From: a virus
Virus record (IMG/VR): IMGVR_UViG_3300037225_001211
Span: 1-36,392 of that record
DNA: 36,392 nt
Direction: 5' to 3' (one strand)
The notes below the pieces were generated by a model. That model was not told where the DNA came from and ran no database searches. It saw only the letters and a program-made list of their open reading frames with translations. Shown here one piece after another: positions 21,420 to 29,909 of the stretch. Every line of letters starts with the position of its first letter. The first letter of the stretch is position 1. The translations under genes were made by a program, and so were the position numbers.

Positions 21420-22855
21420 TGAGCTCCAAGAATATTTCTTTCGTGTCGATCCCCAGCGGCCTGCGCAAGCCGGGCGATTACATGGAATTCAACACGCGCA
21501 TGGCCGTCAATTCCCTGCCCGCAAACGTGCAGAAGGTGCTGCTCATAGGGCAGCGGCTCACATCCGGAACCGTGCCCGCACTCACGCCCACGCAGCTCTT
21601 TTCGTCGTCCGACGCCGCGGACTTTTTCGGCGCAGGCAGCACGCTGCACCTGATGGCGATGGCGGCGCTCAACGCGAATCCGTACCTAAACCTTTTCGCA
21701 ATCGCAAACGACGACGCGGGCGGCTCCGCTCCGCGTCAGGAGACCATCACGTTCACCGTGGGCACGCTCTCCGCGGGAACCGTGGTGATCTGGATCGGCG
21801 ACCAGTACGTGCAGTTTTCGTACACGTCAACCGACACGCCGACGTCGATCGCGCTGGCCATCAAGAACGCCATCAATGCGCTCACCAGTCTGCCGTTTAC
21901 CGCGGCGGTTGCCGCGGGAGTCATCACGCTCACAGCCAAGAACGCCGGCACGGTTTCCGGTCAAATCGCCTTTGAGTCGGGCGTAACCGTGGGCAGCGGC
22001 CTTACGGTTGCGTTTGCCCAGACCGTCCCCGGAACCGGAGATCCGGATATCCACGCAACCGGAAACGTGCTCGACACAATCACCCCGGAGCAGTTCGACA
22101 TCGTTGCGTCGTGCTACAATACGATCACGATCCTCGGCTACATCAAAACGTATCTGAATCTCGTGAGCGGCCCCATCGAGGAACGTCCCGGTGTTTGCTG
22201 GGCGGGCCTCATCGATACGGTGGCCAACGCCGTTTCGCTCGGTGACGGGGTCAACAGTGGCCGCATTTGCATTGCGCATCTCAAGGGTTGCCGCACGCCC
22301 GCGTTCCAGATCGCCGCGGCCGTCGCCGCCGTCGATGCGTCGCTTTCCGATCCGGCCATGCCGCGCAGCGGTATGGTTGTCTCGTCGATCGCCACGCCCC
22401 CGGTGCAGAACAGGTCGACGCGCACCGAGCAGGAAACGCTCCTGAGTAACGGCATCACGCCGCTGGAAGTTGCCGACGGCGAGCAGGTGGAGATCGTGCG
22501 CGCGGTGAGCTCCTACATCACCGATACGTCGCTGCTCGATGTCACCACCATCAAGACACTCGACTACACGCGCCTGTCCATACGATCCATGATGAAGACC
22601 AAGTACGCGCAGGCCAAACTGCGCGACGCAACGCCCACCAAAATCGGCACGGCCGACGCGGTCAAGAGTGATGTGTACAACGTGCTGCTCAAACTCGACG
22701 ATCTCGACATTCTGGAAAACGTCGAGGCCAATAAGGACGGCATTATCGTTGAGCGCGACCTGCAAACCAGCGGCCAGCTCAACGCGAAGATTCCGGCCGA
22801 CGTGGTGGAGGGCTTGAGCATATTCGCCGGAGTGATCGATCTCATTTTGCAATAG
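21419..22855 (+). CDS. contractile tail sheath protein, Mu gpL family
   Basis: A 478-residue product starting MSSKNISFVSIPSGLRKPGDYMEF, the usual opening of gpL-type sheaths. Other matching parts are VQKVLLIGQRLTSGTVP, an SDAADFFGAGSTLHLMA segment, and the C-terminal TKYAQAKLRDATPTKIGTADAVKSDV with final strands of the inner sheath domain. It polymerises around the tube and contracts to drive the tube into the host. Confidence 0.93.
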   Translation: MSSKNISFVSIPSGLRKPGDYMEFNTRMAVNSLPANVQKVLLIGQRLTSGTVPALTPTQLFSSSDAADFFGAGSTLHLMAMAALNANPYLNLFAIANDDAGGSAPRQETITFTVGTLSAGTVVIWIGDQYVQFSYTSTDTPTSIALAIKNAINALTSLPFTAAVAAGVITLTAKNAGTVSGQIAFESGVTVGSGLTVAFAQTVPGTGDPDIHATGNVLDTITPEQFDIVASCYNTITILGYIKTYLNLVSGPIEERPGVCWAGLIDTVANAVSLGDGVNSGRICIAHLKGCRTPAFQIAAAVAAVDASLSDPAMPRSGMVVSSIATPPVQNRSTRTEQETLLSNGITPLEVADGEQVEIVRAVSSYITDTSLLDVTTIKTLDYTRLSIRSMMKTKYAQAKLRDATPTKIGTADAVKSDVYNVLLKLDDLDILENVEANKDGIIVERDLQTSGQLNAKIPADVVEGLSIFAGVIDLILQ

Positions 22856-22871
22856 TGTCCGCGGGGTACTG

Positions 22872-22900
22872 GTAGGGGCGGCGTGCTGCCGCCCTTTTTA
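22872..22900. repeat. palindromic intergenic repeat, family B, copy 3, terminator-like
   Basis: GTAGGGGCGGC-GTGCT-GCCGCCC followed by TTTTT. The GC-rich stem plus T run looks like a rho-independent terminator, here placed between the sheath and tube genes, where it could attenuate transcription. Confidence 0.7.
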
Positions 22901-22936
22901 AAACGGCAATAAACGGGTTTTAACGAAGGGATACAA

Positions 22937-23290
22937 ATGGCAGGCGACTACATTGTAAAGTGCGTCCTCACGGTCGACGGAGTTGATGAGAGCGATTTCG
23001 AAAGCGTCGAAGAAAAGGAAGTCGACTATGCGAAGCGCGTCGAGCTCCAGAACAAAACCGGCTTTGCCGAGCTCACACCCCGGTACGAAATCGACGTCAG
23101 CTACGTGGTCCCGGCCGTCAATCCACGCGATTGGACAAAGGTGAAAGACGCGACGCTCATCATCACCGACGATGGCGGCAACAAGACCACCTATACAGGT
23201 GTTTGCCGCCTCAAGGTGGGCACGGCGAAACGTGACGGCAAGGAAGAGCTCAAACAGCTCATCACGCTCGGCGCAACAAAGAAAATATAG
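22937..23290 (+). CDS. tail tube protein, Mu gpM family
   Basis: A 117-residue product starting MAGDYIVKCVLTVDGVDESDFES. Such short tubes consist of one beta-barrel; strands YEIDVSYVVP, DATLIITDDGGNKTTYTGVC and a C-terminal EELKQLITLGATKKI fit the gpM family. Directly follows the sheath gene, the standard order, and has strong hairpins on both sides. Confidence 0.87.
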   Translation: MAGDYIVKCVLTVDGVDESDFESVEEKEVDYAKRVELQNKTGFAELTPRYEIDVSYVVPAVNPRDWTKVKDATLIITDDGGNKTTYTGVCRLKVGTAKRDGKEELKQLITLGATKKI

Positions 23291-23300
23291 GCATCCGCCG

Positions 23301-23364
23301 GGCCGCGTCCTTCCCCCTCCTTTTGTTTGCTTCCGCCGGGCGAACAAAGGTTCTGGACGCGGCC
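23301..23364. other. long imperfect inverted repeat after the tube gene
   Basis: GGCCGCGTCC (23301-23310) pairs perfectly with GGACGCGGCC (23355-23364). Inside, CCTTTTGTTTGC (23319-23330) pairs with GCGAACAAAGG (23340-23350) apart from one bulge and a wobble. The RNA would fold into one long hairpin with an internal loop. It contains no gene I can support. Confidence 0.6.
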
Positions 23365-23384
23365 TTTAATTCGTATCCTCATTC

Positions 23385-23427
23385 CGAATTTTCTCCCTCT
23401 CCCATGGGGAGAGGGCGGGGTGAGGGG
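23385..23427. repeat. palindromic intergenic repeat, family A, copy 6
   Basis: CGAATTTTCT-CCCTCTCCC-AT-GGGGAGAGGG-CGGGGTGAGGGG. This is the only family-A copy in the rightward operon. It has the same absolute orientation as the others, so it is reversed relative to its transcript. Confidence 0.8.
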
Positions 23428-23456
23428 CAAACTCGGCGGGCAAAAAGGGGTCTCTT

Positions 23457-23753
23457 GTGTTAACAGAAACAATCCAGCTCACCGAAGGCGTCGACGTCGA
23501 CGGCGCTCGGCACAAGTCCATCACCATGCGGCTTGCCCTGGTGCAGGACAGCATCGATGCGCAGGAAGAGAGCGAAGGGAAAAGCGCGGTGTACCTCACG
23601 TGCTGCCTGCTGGCAAAATCCATTGTCAAGTTCGGAACGCTGCCGGAGAAGTCCATCAATGCAGCGTTGGTAGCCCAACTCAACGAAGTCGATTTCGAGC
23701 GCCTCAACGAGGCGCGTGAAGTGCTCAAAAAAAAAGTAGTCTGGCAGGGGTGA
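23457..23753 (+). CDS. tail assembly chaperone, short form (Mu gp41-like)
   Basis: A 98-residue product, starting at GTG 23457 with AGGGG upstream. It begins LTETIQLTEGVDVDGARHKSITMRL, the usual beta-strand opening of the Mu gp41 family, followed by a helical domain (VYLTCCLLAKSIVKFG, AALVAQLNEVDFERL). It binds tape measure protein before tail assembly. It ends at the TGA at 23751-23753 after ...KKKVVWQG, unless the ribosome shifts frame at the A-tract. Confidence 0.82.
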   Translation: MLTETIQLTEGVDVDGARHKSITMRLALVQDSIDAQEESEGKSAVYLTCCLLAKSIVKFGTLPEKSINAALVAQLNEVDFERLNEAREVLKKKVVWQG

Positions 23754-23920
23754 CCGTGAAAAACCTTCGCACGGGAATCGCCGTACTTGTCAAGTTCGGC
23801 TTTTCCATGACGGATGTGAAGGCGATGAGTGAGGCGGAATTCGAATCGTTCCTCGACATAACGGCGCCCCCGGAAGATCCTCGTTCCCGTAAACGCATGG
23901 TACGCAGGAAGCAAAAATGA
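23457..23920 (+). CDS. tail assembly chaperone, -1 frameshift fusion (Mu gp41-gp42-like)
   Basis: A -1 shift on the A-tract near the end of the short form continues the reading as ...KKKSSLAGVTVKNLRTGI... to a TGA at 23918-23920. The extra part adds about 60 residues (VLVKFGFSMTDVKAMSEAEF, then a basic C-terminus). It ends in a four-base overlap with the tape measure gene. Producing a short and a frameshifted long form is the rule for tail chaperones in long-tailed phages, including Mu gp41/42. The second part has potential GTG starts (23750, 23756) as an alternative. Confidence 0.72.
23726..23736 (+). promoter_or_regulatory. slippery sequence for programmed -1 frameshifting
   Basis: C followed by nine A and then G (23726-23736), in zero frame C-TC-AAA-AAA-AAA-G. 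An A-AAA-AAA slip in the -1 direction joins the two chaperone reading frames. Confidence 0.7.
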
Positions 23921-25662
23921 GTGACGATAAACTCACCCTTGCGCTCAAACTCATAGCCGAAAACGGCGTTTTCAAGGCAGTCCTTGGCAATAGCGAATCA
24001 GCGGTCAATAGGTTCGTTAACGGGACCAAGGCGCAAATCGAATCCCTGCGCGGGTTCATGCATTCCGCCATGGGGAAAATAGCGGGCGTGGGCCTCGGTT
24101 TCGGCGCGTTCGAGATCGCCAAGGGCGCGGCCGCCATCGATGCGCATCTCACCAGGATTTCACTTTCCGCGGGGAAAAGCAAAGCGGACGTAAAGGAACT
24201 GCGCGAGCAGCTCCAGGGCCTCGGTGCAAAGACCGGGCAGAACGTGGGCGAGCTGGCGAACGGGTTTGAGCGGCTGTTCAATCTCGCGGGAGATTGGGAC
24301 ATTGCGCGCGCCGCAATCCAGTCCGTCAATACCGCTGTAAAGGTGACGACCGCCAATACCGATACGCTTTCCGAGGCGCTTTCAATTGCTCAGACATCGT
24401 TCGGCATGGATCTCTCTAAGAAAGGCGCGCCATCAGAAATCCTCAATAAGATGCAGTCGATCGCCCCGGGCGCCGGCGGATTGCAAAACGTCGCAAGCAT
24501 TTTCAACAGCATCGCCCCCATGGCCGCGCTTTCCGGGATGAACTTCGACAGCTCAATTAAGCTCATCGGCATGATCTCCAACGTCACCAAGAACCCCGAA
24601 CAGATGGGCGAACTCGCGAGCCAGTCCCTTCGGCTGTTCACCAATCTGCGCGCGATTACAAATAAGAAAGGCACGCTCGGCAAGGTTGTTTTCGACGAAA
24701 ACGGCGAGCGCCGCGACCCCATCGAGGTTCTCAAGGGGATCAAGACTCTCTACGATTCTCTCTCGTCAAAAAAGCAAATCGGCATGCTCACCGCGCTCAC
24801 CGGCGGCGCGGACCCGCGCTCCACGCGCATCATTCAAATGCTTTTGAAGTCCAACGCCCTCAATAAGGGCGATGCTTTTCAGAAGAAACTCGACTCGTCG
24901 ACCAATGGCCTCGAAAACAAATTGCCCGAGGCGCTCAATAACGCAAACGACCAGGCCGCGCGCCTCAAGAACGTGCTCACCGACGCAGGAGAAGATTTCG
25001 CTCGGCCGATTGACAGGGCAGTCGCCAACACAATCAAGTTCGGCATGGACAAGGCCAACCTCTCCGGCCGCGACGTCGCGGCCCTTGGCGTTGCCGCTGC
25101 CGGTACCGCGTGGCTCGGCAGCAACATGATAAAGGGGACCATCGGCAAGTTCCTGGGCGGCAAGGCGTCGCTTGCGGGCGGCATTGCCGAGGGAGCTATG
25201 GTCTCGCGGGTCGGCGTGACGAGCGTCTATGTTGTCAACTTTGGAGAAATGGGCAGCGCGCTGGGCAATTCTCCTGCAGGCAAGTTTCAGGAATATCTGC
25301 CGGGCGACAACCCGGCACAGGAAAAAGGCATCTCGAAATCGGTTCTTAGTTTTGCGCAGAGTGGCCCCATCGTAATTGCCGCTGCAGCCATCGCTGCGAG
25401 TCTCTGGGCAGGGTCGCAGGAAAAATACCGCAAAGTCGCTGATGCGCTGCGCGGCGGCAATGGTCTGCAGGGCGGTTTTGCATCCGGGTCCGGATCTGGG
25501 TCCACTTCCGGGCGCGAGCTCTCCAATTCGGAAGGATTCGGCGGCGCAATGTCCCCAAGCTCCGCCTTGCATCACGAGACCAACGTCACTGTCTATGTTG
25601 ATAACGAAAAGAAAAAGCCGTCCAAGACGATCGTTGACGGACGCGGGAGCTTTGTACAATGA
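23917..25662 (+). CDS. tail tape measure protein
   Basis: A 581-residue product. It starts MSDDKLTLALKLIAENGVFKAVL with helical N-terminal repeats, then hydrophobic segments (IAGVGLGFGAFEIAKGAAAIDAH, about 55-76; GVAAAGTAWLGSNMIKG, about 390-406; IVIAAAAIAASLWAG, about 487-501), and ends in a Gly/Ser-rich linker and short C-terminal domain. It sets tail length and occupies the tube; 581 residues imply a shorter tail than Mu's. It overlaps the chaperone frameshift product and the gpN gene. Confidence 0.9.
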   Translation: MSDDKLTLALKLIAENGVFKAVLGNSESAVNRFVNGTKAQIESLRGFMHSAMGKIAGVGLGFGAFEIAKGAAAIDAHLTRISLSAGKSKADVKELREQLQGLGAKTGQNVGELANGFERLFNLAGDWDIARAAIQSVNTAVKVTTANTDTLSEALSIAQTSFGMDLSKKGAPSEILNKMQSIAPGAGGLQNVASIFNSIAPMAALSGMNFDSSIKLIGMISNVTKNPEQMGELASQSLRLFTNLRAITNKKGTLGKVVFDENGERRDPIEVLKGIKTLYDSLSSKKQIGMLTALTGGADPRSTRIIQMLLKSNALNKGDAFQKKLDSSTNGLENKLPEALNNANDQAARLKNVLTDAGEDFARPIDRAVANTIKFGMDKANLSGRDVAALGVAAAGTAWLGSNMIKGTIGKFLGGKASLAGGIAEGAMVSRVGVTSVYVVNFGEMGSALGNSPAGKFQEYLPGDNPAQEKGISKSVLSFAQSGPIVIAAAAIAASLWAGSQEKYRKVADALRGGNGLQGGFASGSGSGSTSGRELSNSEGFGGAMSPSSALHHETNVTVYVDNEKKKPSKTIVDGRGSFVQ

Positions 25663-26966
25663 CAATCCGCGCAAAGGCCAGGCTGGACAATTTTCTCCTC
25701 GATATGGAGACGGTCGAAGACACACTCGAAAAGGCAATTGCTGAGTACGAGTTTGCCTATCGCGACGGAGCGGACCTCGACGACATGGGCGCGCATGCCA
25801 GGCGCATTACGTTCCGCTGCCATTTTCTCGGCGACAGCTACGATTCGCACGAAGATTTTATTGCGCACGTCTCCGAGACCGGCAATCAGCTTTACAAGCT
25901 CACGCACCCGGTCTACGGGCTCGTTGAGGGCAAGGTTGCTCGGGTCCACGTCGTCAAGGACAAAGACACCCTCGACGACGCACCGGTCGATATCGACTTC
26001 ATAGAGCAACTCAACTCCGAATCCGGTTTCGGCGGCGCGGTCCAGGTCTCCGTCAACGTCATTTCAAACGCCATTGAAGACACATTCCAGCTCGGGCAAT
26101 TAGAGCAGATGGCCGAGGTGGCCTCGGATTTTTTCGACGCGGTGGGCAGCGAAGCGAACGACATGATAAACGCCGTGCTCGATCCAGGCAAGACACTAGT
26201 TGATTCATTTGTGACCGCATCGCTTTCCGCGCGCGACGTGCTGCACACCATCGACAACGGCATCGCACAGGCAGGCGCCCTGCTTTCGTCCACTACGATC
26301 CCGGCCACCGAGCTTGTATCTATAATAGAATACCCGCTCACGCTTCCTGGCCGGGTTGTGTCCACGCTGGCACAGGCTACGGCGCGCCAGGCGCAGGCCC
26401 TGCAGGGGCTCGCCTCGGTACCGAGCCATTACATCAATGCCCTTGCGTCGAGCTTGGCCGCCCTCGCAGGGCCATTCACGAGCGACCTGTTTCCTATGGC
26501 AAAACACCTGGCGATTGCCTCGGCGCAAACGCTCGCCCTGCAATCCGCATATCGCTACGATGAGGACGAACAGCAGCGGCAGATCCTCAAAAGCGTAGAG
26601 ACGCTGCAATCGTTCGATATCCTGGGAAACTATCTCAATCCTCCCACCGCCGGAACCGTGATGACGATCGACGAACTGGAGTCGACGCTCGCCCTGGTGC
26701 GTGGAAACCTGCAGGCGGTAATCGAACAAGCTCGCGACAAGACCTGTCTTAAGACTCTGGCCGCTTCGCTCCTGCAGCACGTGAGCTCGGTCAAGCTGGA
26801 CCGCGAGAACATCGTCACCAGGGTTTACAAGAGCACCATGCCGCTGCACCTGATTTGCCTGCGCGAAAATCTTCCATACAACTACGCCGAGCGCATTCTG
26901 TCCATCAATCCGCAAGCGCAAAATCCATCATTCCTTTCCGGCGAGGTGAGCGTTTATGCTGGATAA
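25659..26966 (+). CDS. tail/baseplate hub protein, Mu gpN family
   Basis: A 435-residue product. The N-terminal ~120 residues contain HARRITFRCHFLGDSYDSHEDFIAHV and LTHPVYGLVEGKVARVHV, which is the 'DNA circularisation N-terminal' domain of Mu gpN: a short LysM-like beta domain after a conserved 'G-x-x-Y' turn. The remainder is helical, ending LRENLPYNYAERILSINP. It belongs to the baseplate hub at the end of the tape measure. Overlaps neighbours by 4 and 11 bases. Confidence 0.88.
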   Translation: MTIRAKARLDNFLLDMETVEDTLEKAIAEYEFAYRDGADLDDMGAHARRITFRCHFLGDSYDSHEDFIAHVSETGNQLYKLTHPVYGLVEGKVARVHVVKDKDTLDDAPVDIDFIEQLNSESGFGGAVQVSVNVISNAIEDTFQLGQLEQMAEVASDFFDAVGSEANDMINAVLDPGKTLVDSFVTASLSARDVLHTIDNGIAQAGALLSSTTIPATELVSIIEYPLTLPGRVVSTLAQATARQAQALQGLASVPSHYINALASSLAALAGPFTSDLFPMAKHLAIASAQTLALQSAYRYDEDEQQRQILKSVETLQSFDILGNYLNPPTAGTVMTIDELESTLALVRGNLQAVIEQARDKTCLKTLAASLLQHVSSVKLDRENIVTRVYKSTMPLHLICLRENLPYNYAERILSINPQAQNPSFLSGEVSVYAG

Positions 26967-28017
26967 AGTCTCCCTCGTCGTCGACGGCAAGCAGCATGAC
27001 GATTTTATCGCCTATACGGTGGACTCCGATTTGTTCCTCGCGGCCGATGCGTGGAGCTTTGACCATTACAAAGTCGACCAGGGGTTCGCCGCCGGGCAAA
27101 AGGTGCAACTCTTCGTCAACGGTCACCCGGAACTAACGGGGATCGTTGACCGCGTTGAGATGAGCTACGACAAAAAGGGCAAGAAGCTCGTGGTCTCGGG
27201 CCGCGACATGATGGGCCTCGTATGCGATCATCACTGCGAGCATTTCTCGAAAGACAAGATTCTCGACGGGAAAACGATTCTGCAAGTCGCGCAGATGCTC
27301 CTCGCCGACGTCCCGCTCATCGATCGACACATAAAGATCGTGGGCTTCGACGGAGCGACGGGCCGCTTCGACGCCAAATACACGTATGAGAAGATCGACC
27401 TGGGCGAAACGGTATTTGATGTGATTCGCCGGTTCGCCGACGGCCGCGGGCTGCTTTTCTGGTGCGAACCCGACGGCACGTTTACGTTGGGGAAACCAAA
27501 GGACAAGGGCGCCGCAATATTCTCCCTGCGTTGCAAGAAAGACGCACCGGAGCAGAATAACGTTCTCTCCGCGACGATCGCGTCTGATATCTCGCAATCG
27601 TATTCGAGCGTTACGGTGAGCGGACAATGCCAGGGCCTCGACGAATGGGATCTCCCGACAACGGTAAATGTGAAGGCAACCAAGGCACTCAGCGTGCCTG
27701 ACGAATTCCCTTTCTACAAGCCCCTGGTGCACAAAGTCAACAAAGACACTACAAGCGCGAAACGTGAAGCGTCCAGGCTCCTCGAACAAAGCAAGGCGCG
27801 GATGCTGTCATTCGAATACGTCGTCAAGGGTCATAGCCAGAACGGGAAAAACTGGACCGCAAACGAGATCTGCCACATCGAGGACGACAATTTCACGCTC
27901 AACGGGCATGCGCTCTCCGGAGATTTTCTCATCTACGGCCGCACGTTCTCGCGTGACAAATCAAAAACGACCACGACCCTTAAGCTGGGGTTGCCCGGGG
28001 TAATTCTCAGTGAATGA
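26956..28017 (+). CDS. baseplate hub protein, Mu gpP (gp44) family
   Basis: A 353-residue product. The opening MLDKVSLVVDGKQHDDFIAYTVDSDLFLAADAWSF, the QKVQLFVNGHPELTGIVDRV strands, and the FADGRGLLFWCEPDGTFTLGKPK segment fit the gpP family, which is the T4 gp27-like trimeric hub connecting tube and spike. It follows gpN as in Mu. Confidence 0.9.
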   Translation: MLDKVSLVVDGKQHDDFIAYTVDSDLFLAADAWSFDHYKVDQGFAAGQKVQLFVNGHPELTGIVDRVEMSYDKKGKKLVVSGRDMMGLVCDHHCEHFSKDKILDGKTILQVAQMLLADVPLIDRHIKIVGFDGATGRFDAKYTYEKIDLGETVFDVIRRFADGRGLLFWCEPDGTFTLGKPKDKGAAIFSLRCKKDAPEQNNVLSATIASDISQSYSSVTVSGQCQGLDEWDLPTTVNVKATKALSVPDEFPFYKPLVHKVNKDTTSAKREASRLLEQSKARMLSFEYVVKGHSQNGKNWTANEICHIEDDNFTLNGHALSGDFLIYGRTFSRDKSKTTTTLKLGLPGVILSE

Positions 28018-28363
28018 TTTCGCCATAGATTGGGCGATCGACTCGATGTCGCTGGACAGCGGAGACGCTCGGGCGAATAACGTTTACATAAGCGTCAAGC
28101 TGCGGCAGGGAGCGTATTTCCGCAATCCAAAGCTCGGAAGCCTGCTGCATACAATAAAGAAACTCGATTCCGATGGCCTCGCCAATGCGGTCGACTTTAC
28201 AAATGCAGCGCTCAAGTGGCTCGTGGACTGCGGCCGCGCCACGTCTACCAGCGTTATCGCCGAGAAAGACAACGACACGCAGGGGCAATGCAACCTGGCT
28301 ATCACAGTGAATTGGGCAACGAGCTCGCCGGTCACCTACAAGACATTTTTCAAGGTGGTATAA
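28010..28363 (+). CDS. baseplate protein, Mu gp46 family
   Basis: A 117-residue gp25-like baseplate wedge protein. It starts at GTG 28010 (MNDFAIDW) and contains VYISVKLRQGAYFRNPKLGSLL, then ALKWLVDCGRATSTSVIAE and a final set of strands. The 'L-x-x-G-x-x-x-x-x-P-x-x-G-S' pattern matches GP46 proteins. It overlaps the gpP stop and the gp47-like start. Confidence 0.87.
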   Translation: MNDFAIDWAIDSMSLDSGDARANNVYISVKLRQGAYFRNPKLGSLLHTIKKLDSDGLANAVDFTNAALKWLVDCGRATSTSVIAEKDNDTQGQCNLAITVNWATSSPVTYKTFFKVV

Positions 28364-29382
28364 TGGACTATTCAATGACGTTTGACCAGCTCCTCGCGGA
28401 CATTCTCCAGGACTACACCAACCAGTCTCCGGACACGGACATTGCCGAGGGGACGCTCGTGCATATAAAAGCGGCCTGCATCGCCTCTGCTCTCTGGGGC
28501 ATTTACAAATACCAGGACTATCTCGCCAAGTCGCGCTTTCCCGACACGTGCAGCGACGAGGATCTCCGCCATTATGCCGCCGTGTACGGGATCACGCCGA
28601 CCCCTGGCGAGTCCAGTGCTGAGCTTCTTGCAGATGTTCTCAACCGCCTGCAAAATCCTCCTGCGGGCGGCAGCAAGGCCGACTATGTGGCATGGGCGAA
28701 GAGTGTTTGCGTCGCAACCTGGGCGCCCTGGGCAGCGAGCACCACCTATGCCCCTGGCGACGTGCGCAAGCCGTCGATGTCGAATGCCTTCCTATATATA
28801 TGTATTGTAGCCGGTGAGTCGGCCGGGACGGAACCCTCGTGGCCAACGGCTGACGGCGGAACTGTTGTCGACGGAGGCGTTCACTGGAAAAAATGGAACC
28901 TCGATACCTATGTTGAGAATGTAAAAGCCGTGTTTGTGGACCCGCTTTCCCGCGGACCCGGCACGTTCGATATCATCGTCACAAGCGACAGCATTGCCGC
29001 TGGCCTGGAAGAGGAACCATCACTCCAGCTTTTAAACGCCATTTACACGTACATCAACGGCAACGACATCCGCCCTCTCGGAGACTATGATTTCGGCGTG
29101 CAGGCGCCGATAAAGAACGAGGTTGCCGTCGCGATCACGGTGCCGGACGGTACCCCGCAAGCCGTTAAAGACTCCATCACCGGCGACGTGCAAGCATACA
29201 TGCGATCGCTGGGAATCGGCGTTGCCCTATGGCCGTCGCCGCTGAGCGCCGTGTGCGTCAAGTACGGCGTGCCGCAGTCAACGCTGGTCACGCCGAGCGC
29301 GGTTGTAAACTGCTGGCCCACGGGCAACGCGGGACATTATCAGCGGATCTGGGATCTCTCAATCACCATTTCCGAGGCGTAA
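28363..29382 (+). CDS. baseplate wedge protein, Mu gp47 (J) family, with carbohydrate-binding-like insert
   Basis: A 339-residue product. The N-terminus and 'SRFPDTCSDEDLRHYAAVYGI' fit the J family, as do the C-terminal part (DPLSRGPGTFDIIVTSD; PIKNEVAVAITVPDGT) and the 'GGSKADYVAWAKSV' signature at 103-115. Between this signature and its normal continuation, residues about 118-178 are inserted: ATWAPWAASTTYAPGDVRKP, then YICIVAGESAGTEPSWP, VDGGVHWKKW. These Trp/Gly/Pro motifs resemble CBM5/12-like modules (DNA 28714-28896). ATG overlaps the previous stop (TAATG). J-type proteins form the ring linking the baseplate to the fibres. Confidence 0.88.
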   Translation: MDYSMTFDQLLADILQDYTNQSPDTDIAEGTLVHIKAACIASALWGIYKYQDYLAKSRFPDTCSDEDLRHYAAVYGITPTPGESSAELLADVLNRLQNPPAGGSKADYVAWAKSVCVATWAPWAASTTYAPGDVRKPSMSNAFLYICIVAGESAGTEPSWPTADGGTVVDGGVHWKKWNLDTYVENVKAVFVDPLSRGPGTFDIIVTSDSIAAGLEEEPSLQLLNAIYTYINGNDIRPLGDYDFGVQAPIKNEVAVAITVPDGTPQAVKDSITGDVQAYMRSLGIGVALWPSPLSAVCVKYGVPQSTLVTPSAVVNCWPTGNAGHYQRIWDLSITISEA

Positions 29383-29384
29383 AC

Positions 29385-29909
29385 GTGTTTAGAGCCATTA
29401 TTGATACATTCACAGGTGCAGTGAGCAAGATCGCGCGGTTCAGCGCGACCGTCACTCAGGACGAATACGTGAATGACCGGGAGGCGTTCCAGCACTATGG
29501 ATTCGCGTCGCGTCCGCAGAAAGGCGCAGAGGGGATTTACATAAAGGAAGGCGGCATGGTTGTCATGGTGGCCGACGATGACCGCCGGTACCGCATCGCG
29601 CTGGAAAGCGGCGAGGCCGCGATCTACACCGACCAGGGCGATAAAATCCACATCAAGCGCGACGGCAATATTTTAATTCAAGCGTCTTCTTCCGTCAAGG
29701 TGGTCTCTCCCAATGTCGAGTTTTTGTCCGCTGGCGATGCTGTAACCGAGGGCTTGGCGCAAAAAATGCTGAATGGGCAAACGTTCCAAACTTGGGCCGA
29801 CACGCATTTTCACACGGGCGGTTTCGTCGCTCCCACATCAGTCCCCGTTGAAACGAGCGCGGCGTTTCCGCTGCCGGTTTTGTCGAACACCGTCAAGGCG
29901 TCGCCATGA
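29385..29909 (+). CDS. baseplate spike, Mu gp45 (gpV-like) family
   Basis: A 174-residue product. Start is GTG 29385 with GAGG seven bases before. The N-terminal OB-like part (AFQHYGFASRPQKGAEGIYIK) precedes strands of the triangular beta-helix (YRIALESGEAAIYTDQGDKIHIKRDGNILIQAS). At the C-terminus is DTHFHTGGF, an H-x-H motif like the iron-binding apex of Mu and P2 spikes, which pierces the outer membrane. In Mu this gene precedes gp46; here it follows gp47. Confidence 0.87.
   Translation: MFRAIIDTFTGAVSKIARFSATVTQDEYVNDREAFQHYGFASRPQKGAEGIYIKEGGMVVMVADDDRRYRIALESGEAAIYTDQGDKIHIKRDGNILIQASSSVKVVSPNVEFLSAGDAVTEGLAQKMLNGQTFQTWADTHFHTGGFVAPTSVPVETSAAFPLPVLSNTVKASP

Noticed and set aside
23727-23735. 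A-tract as a sequencing error that breaks one chaperone gene
   Set aside because: The short frame alone is a complete gp41-like protein, and a shift at this exact place is expected for tail chaperones, so a programmed event is more likely.
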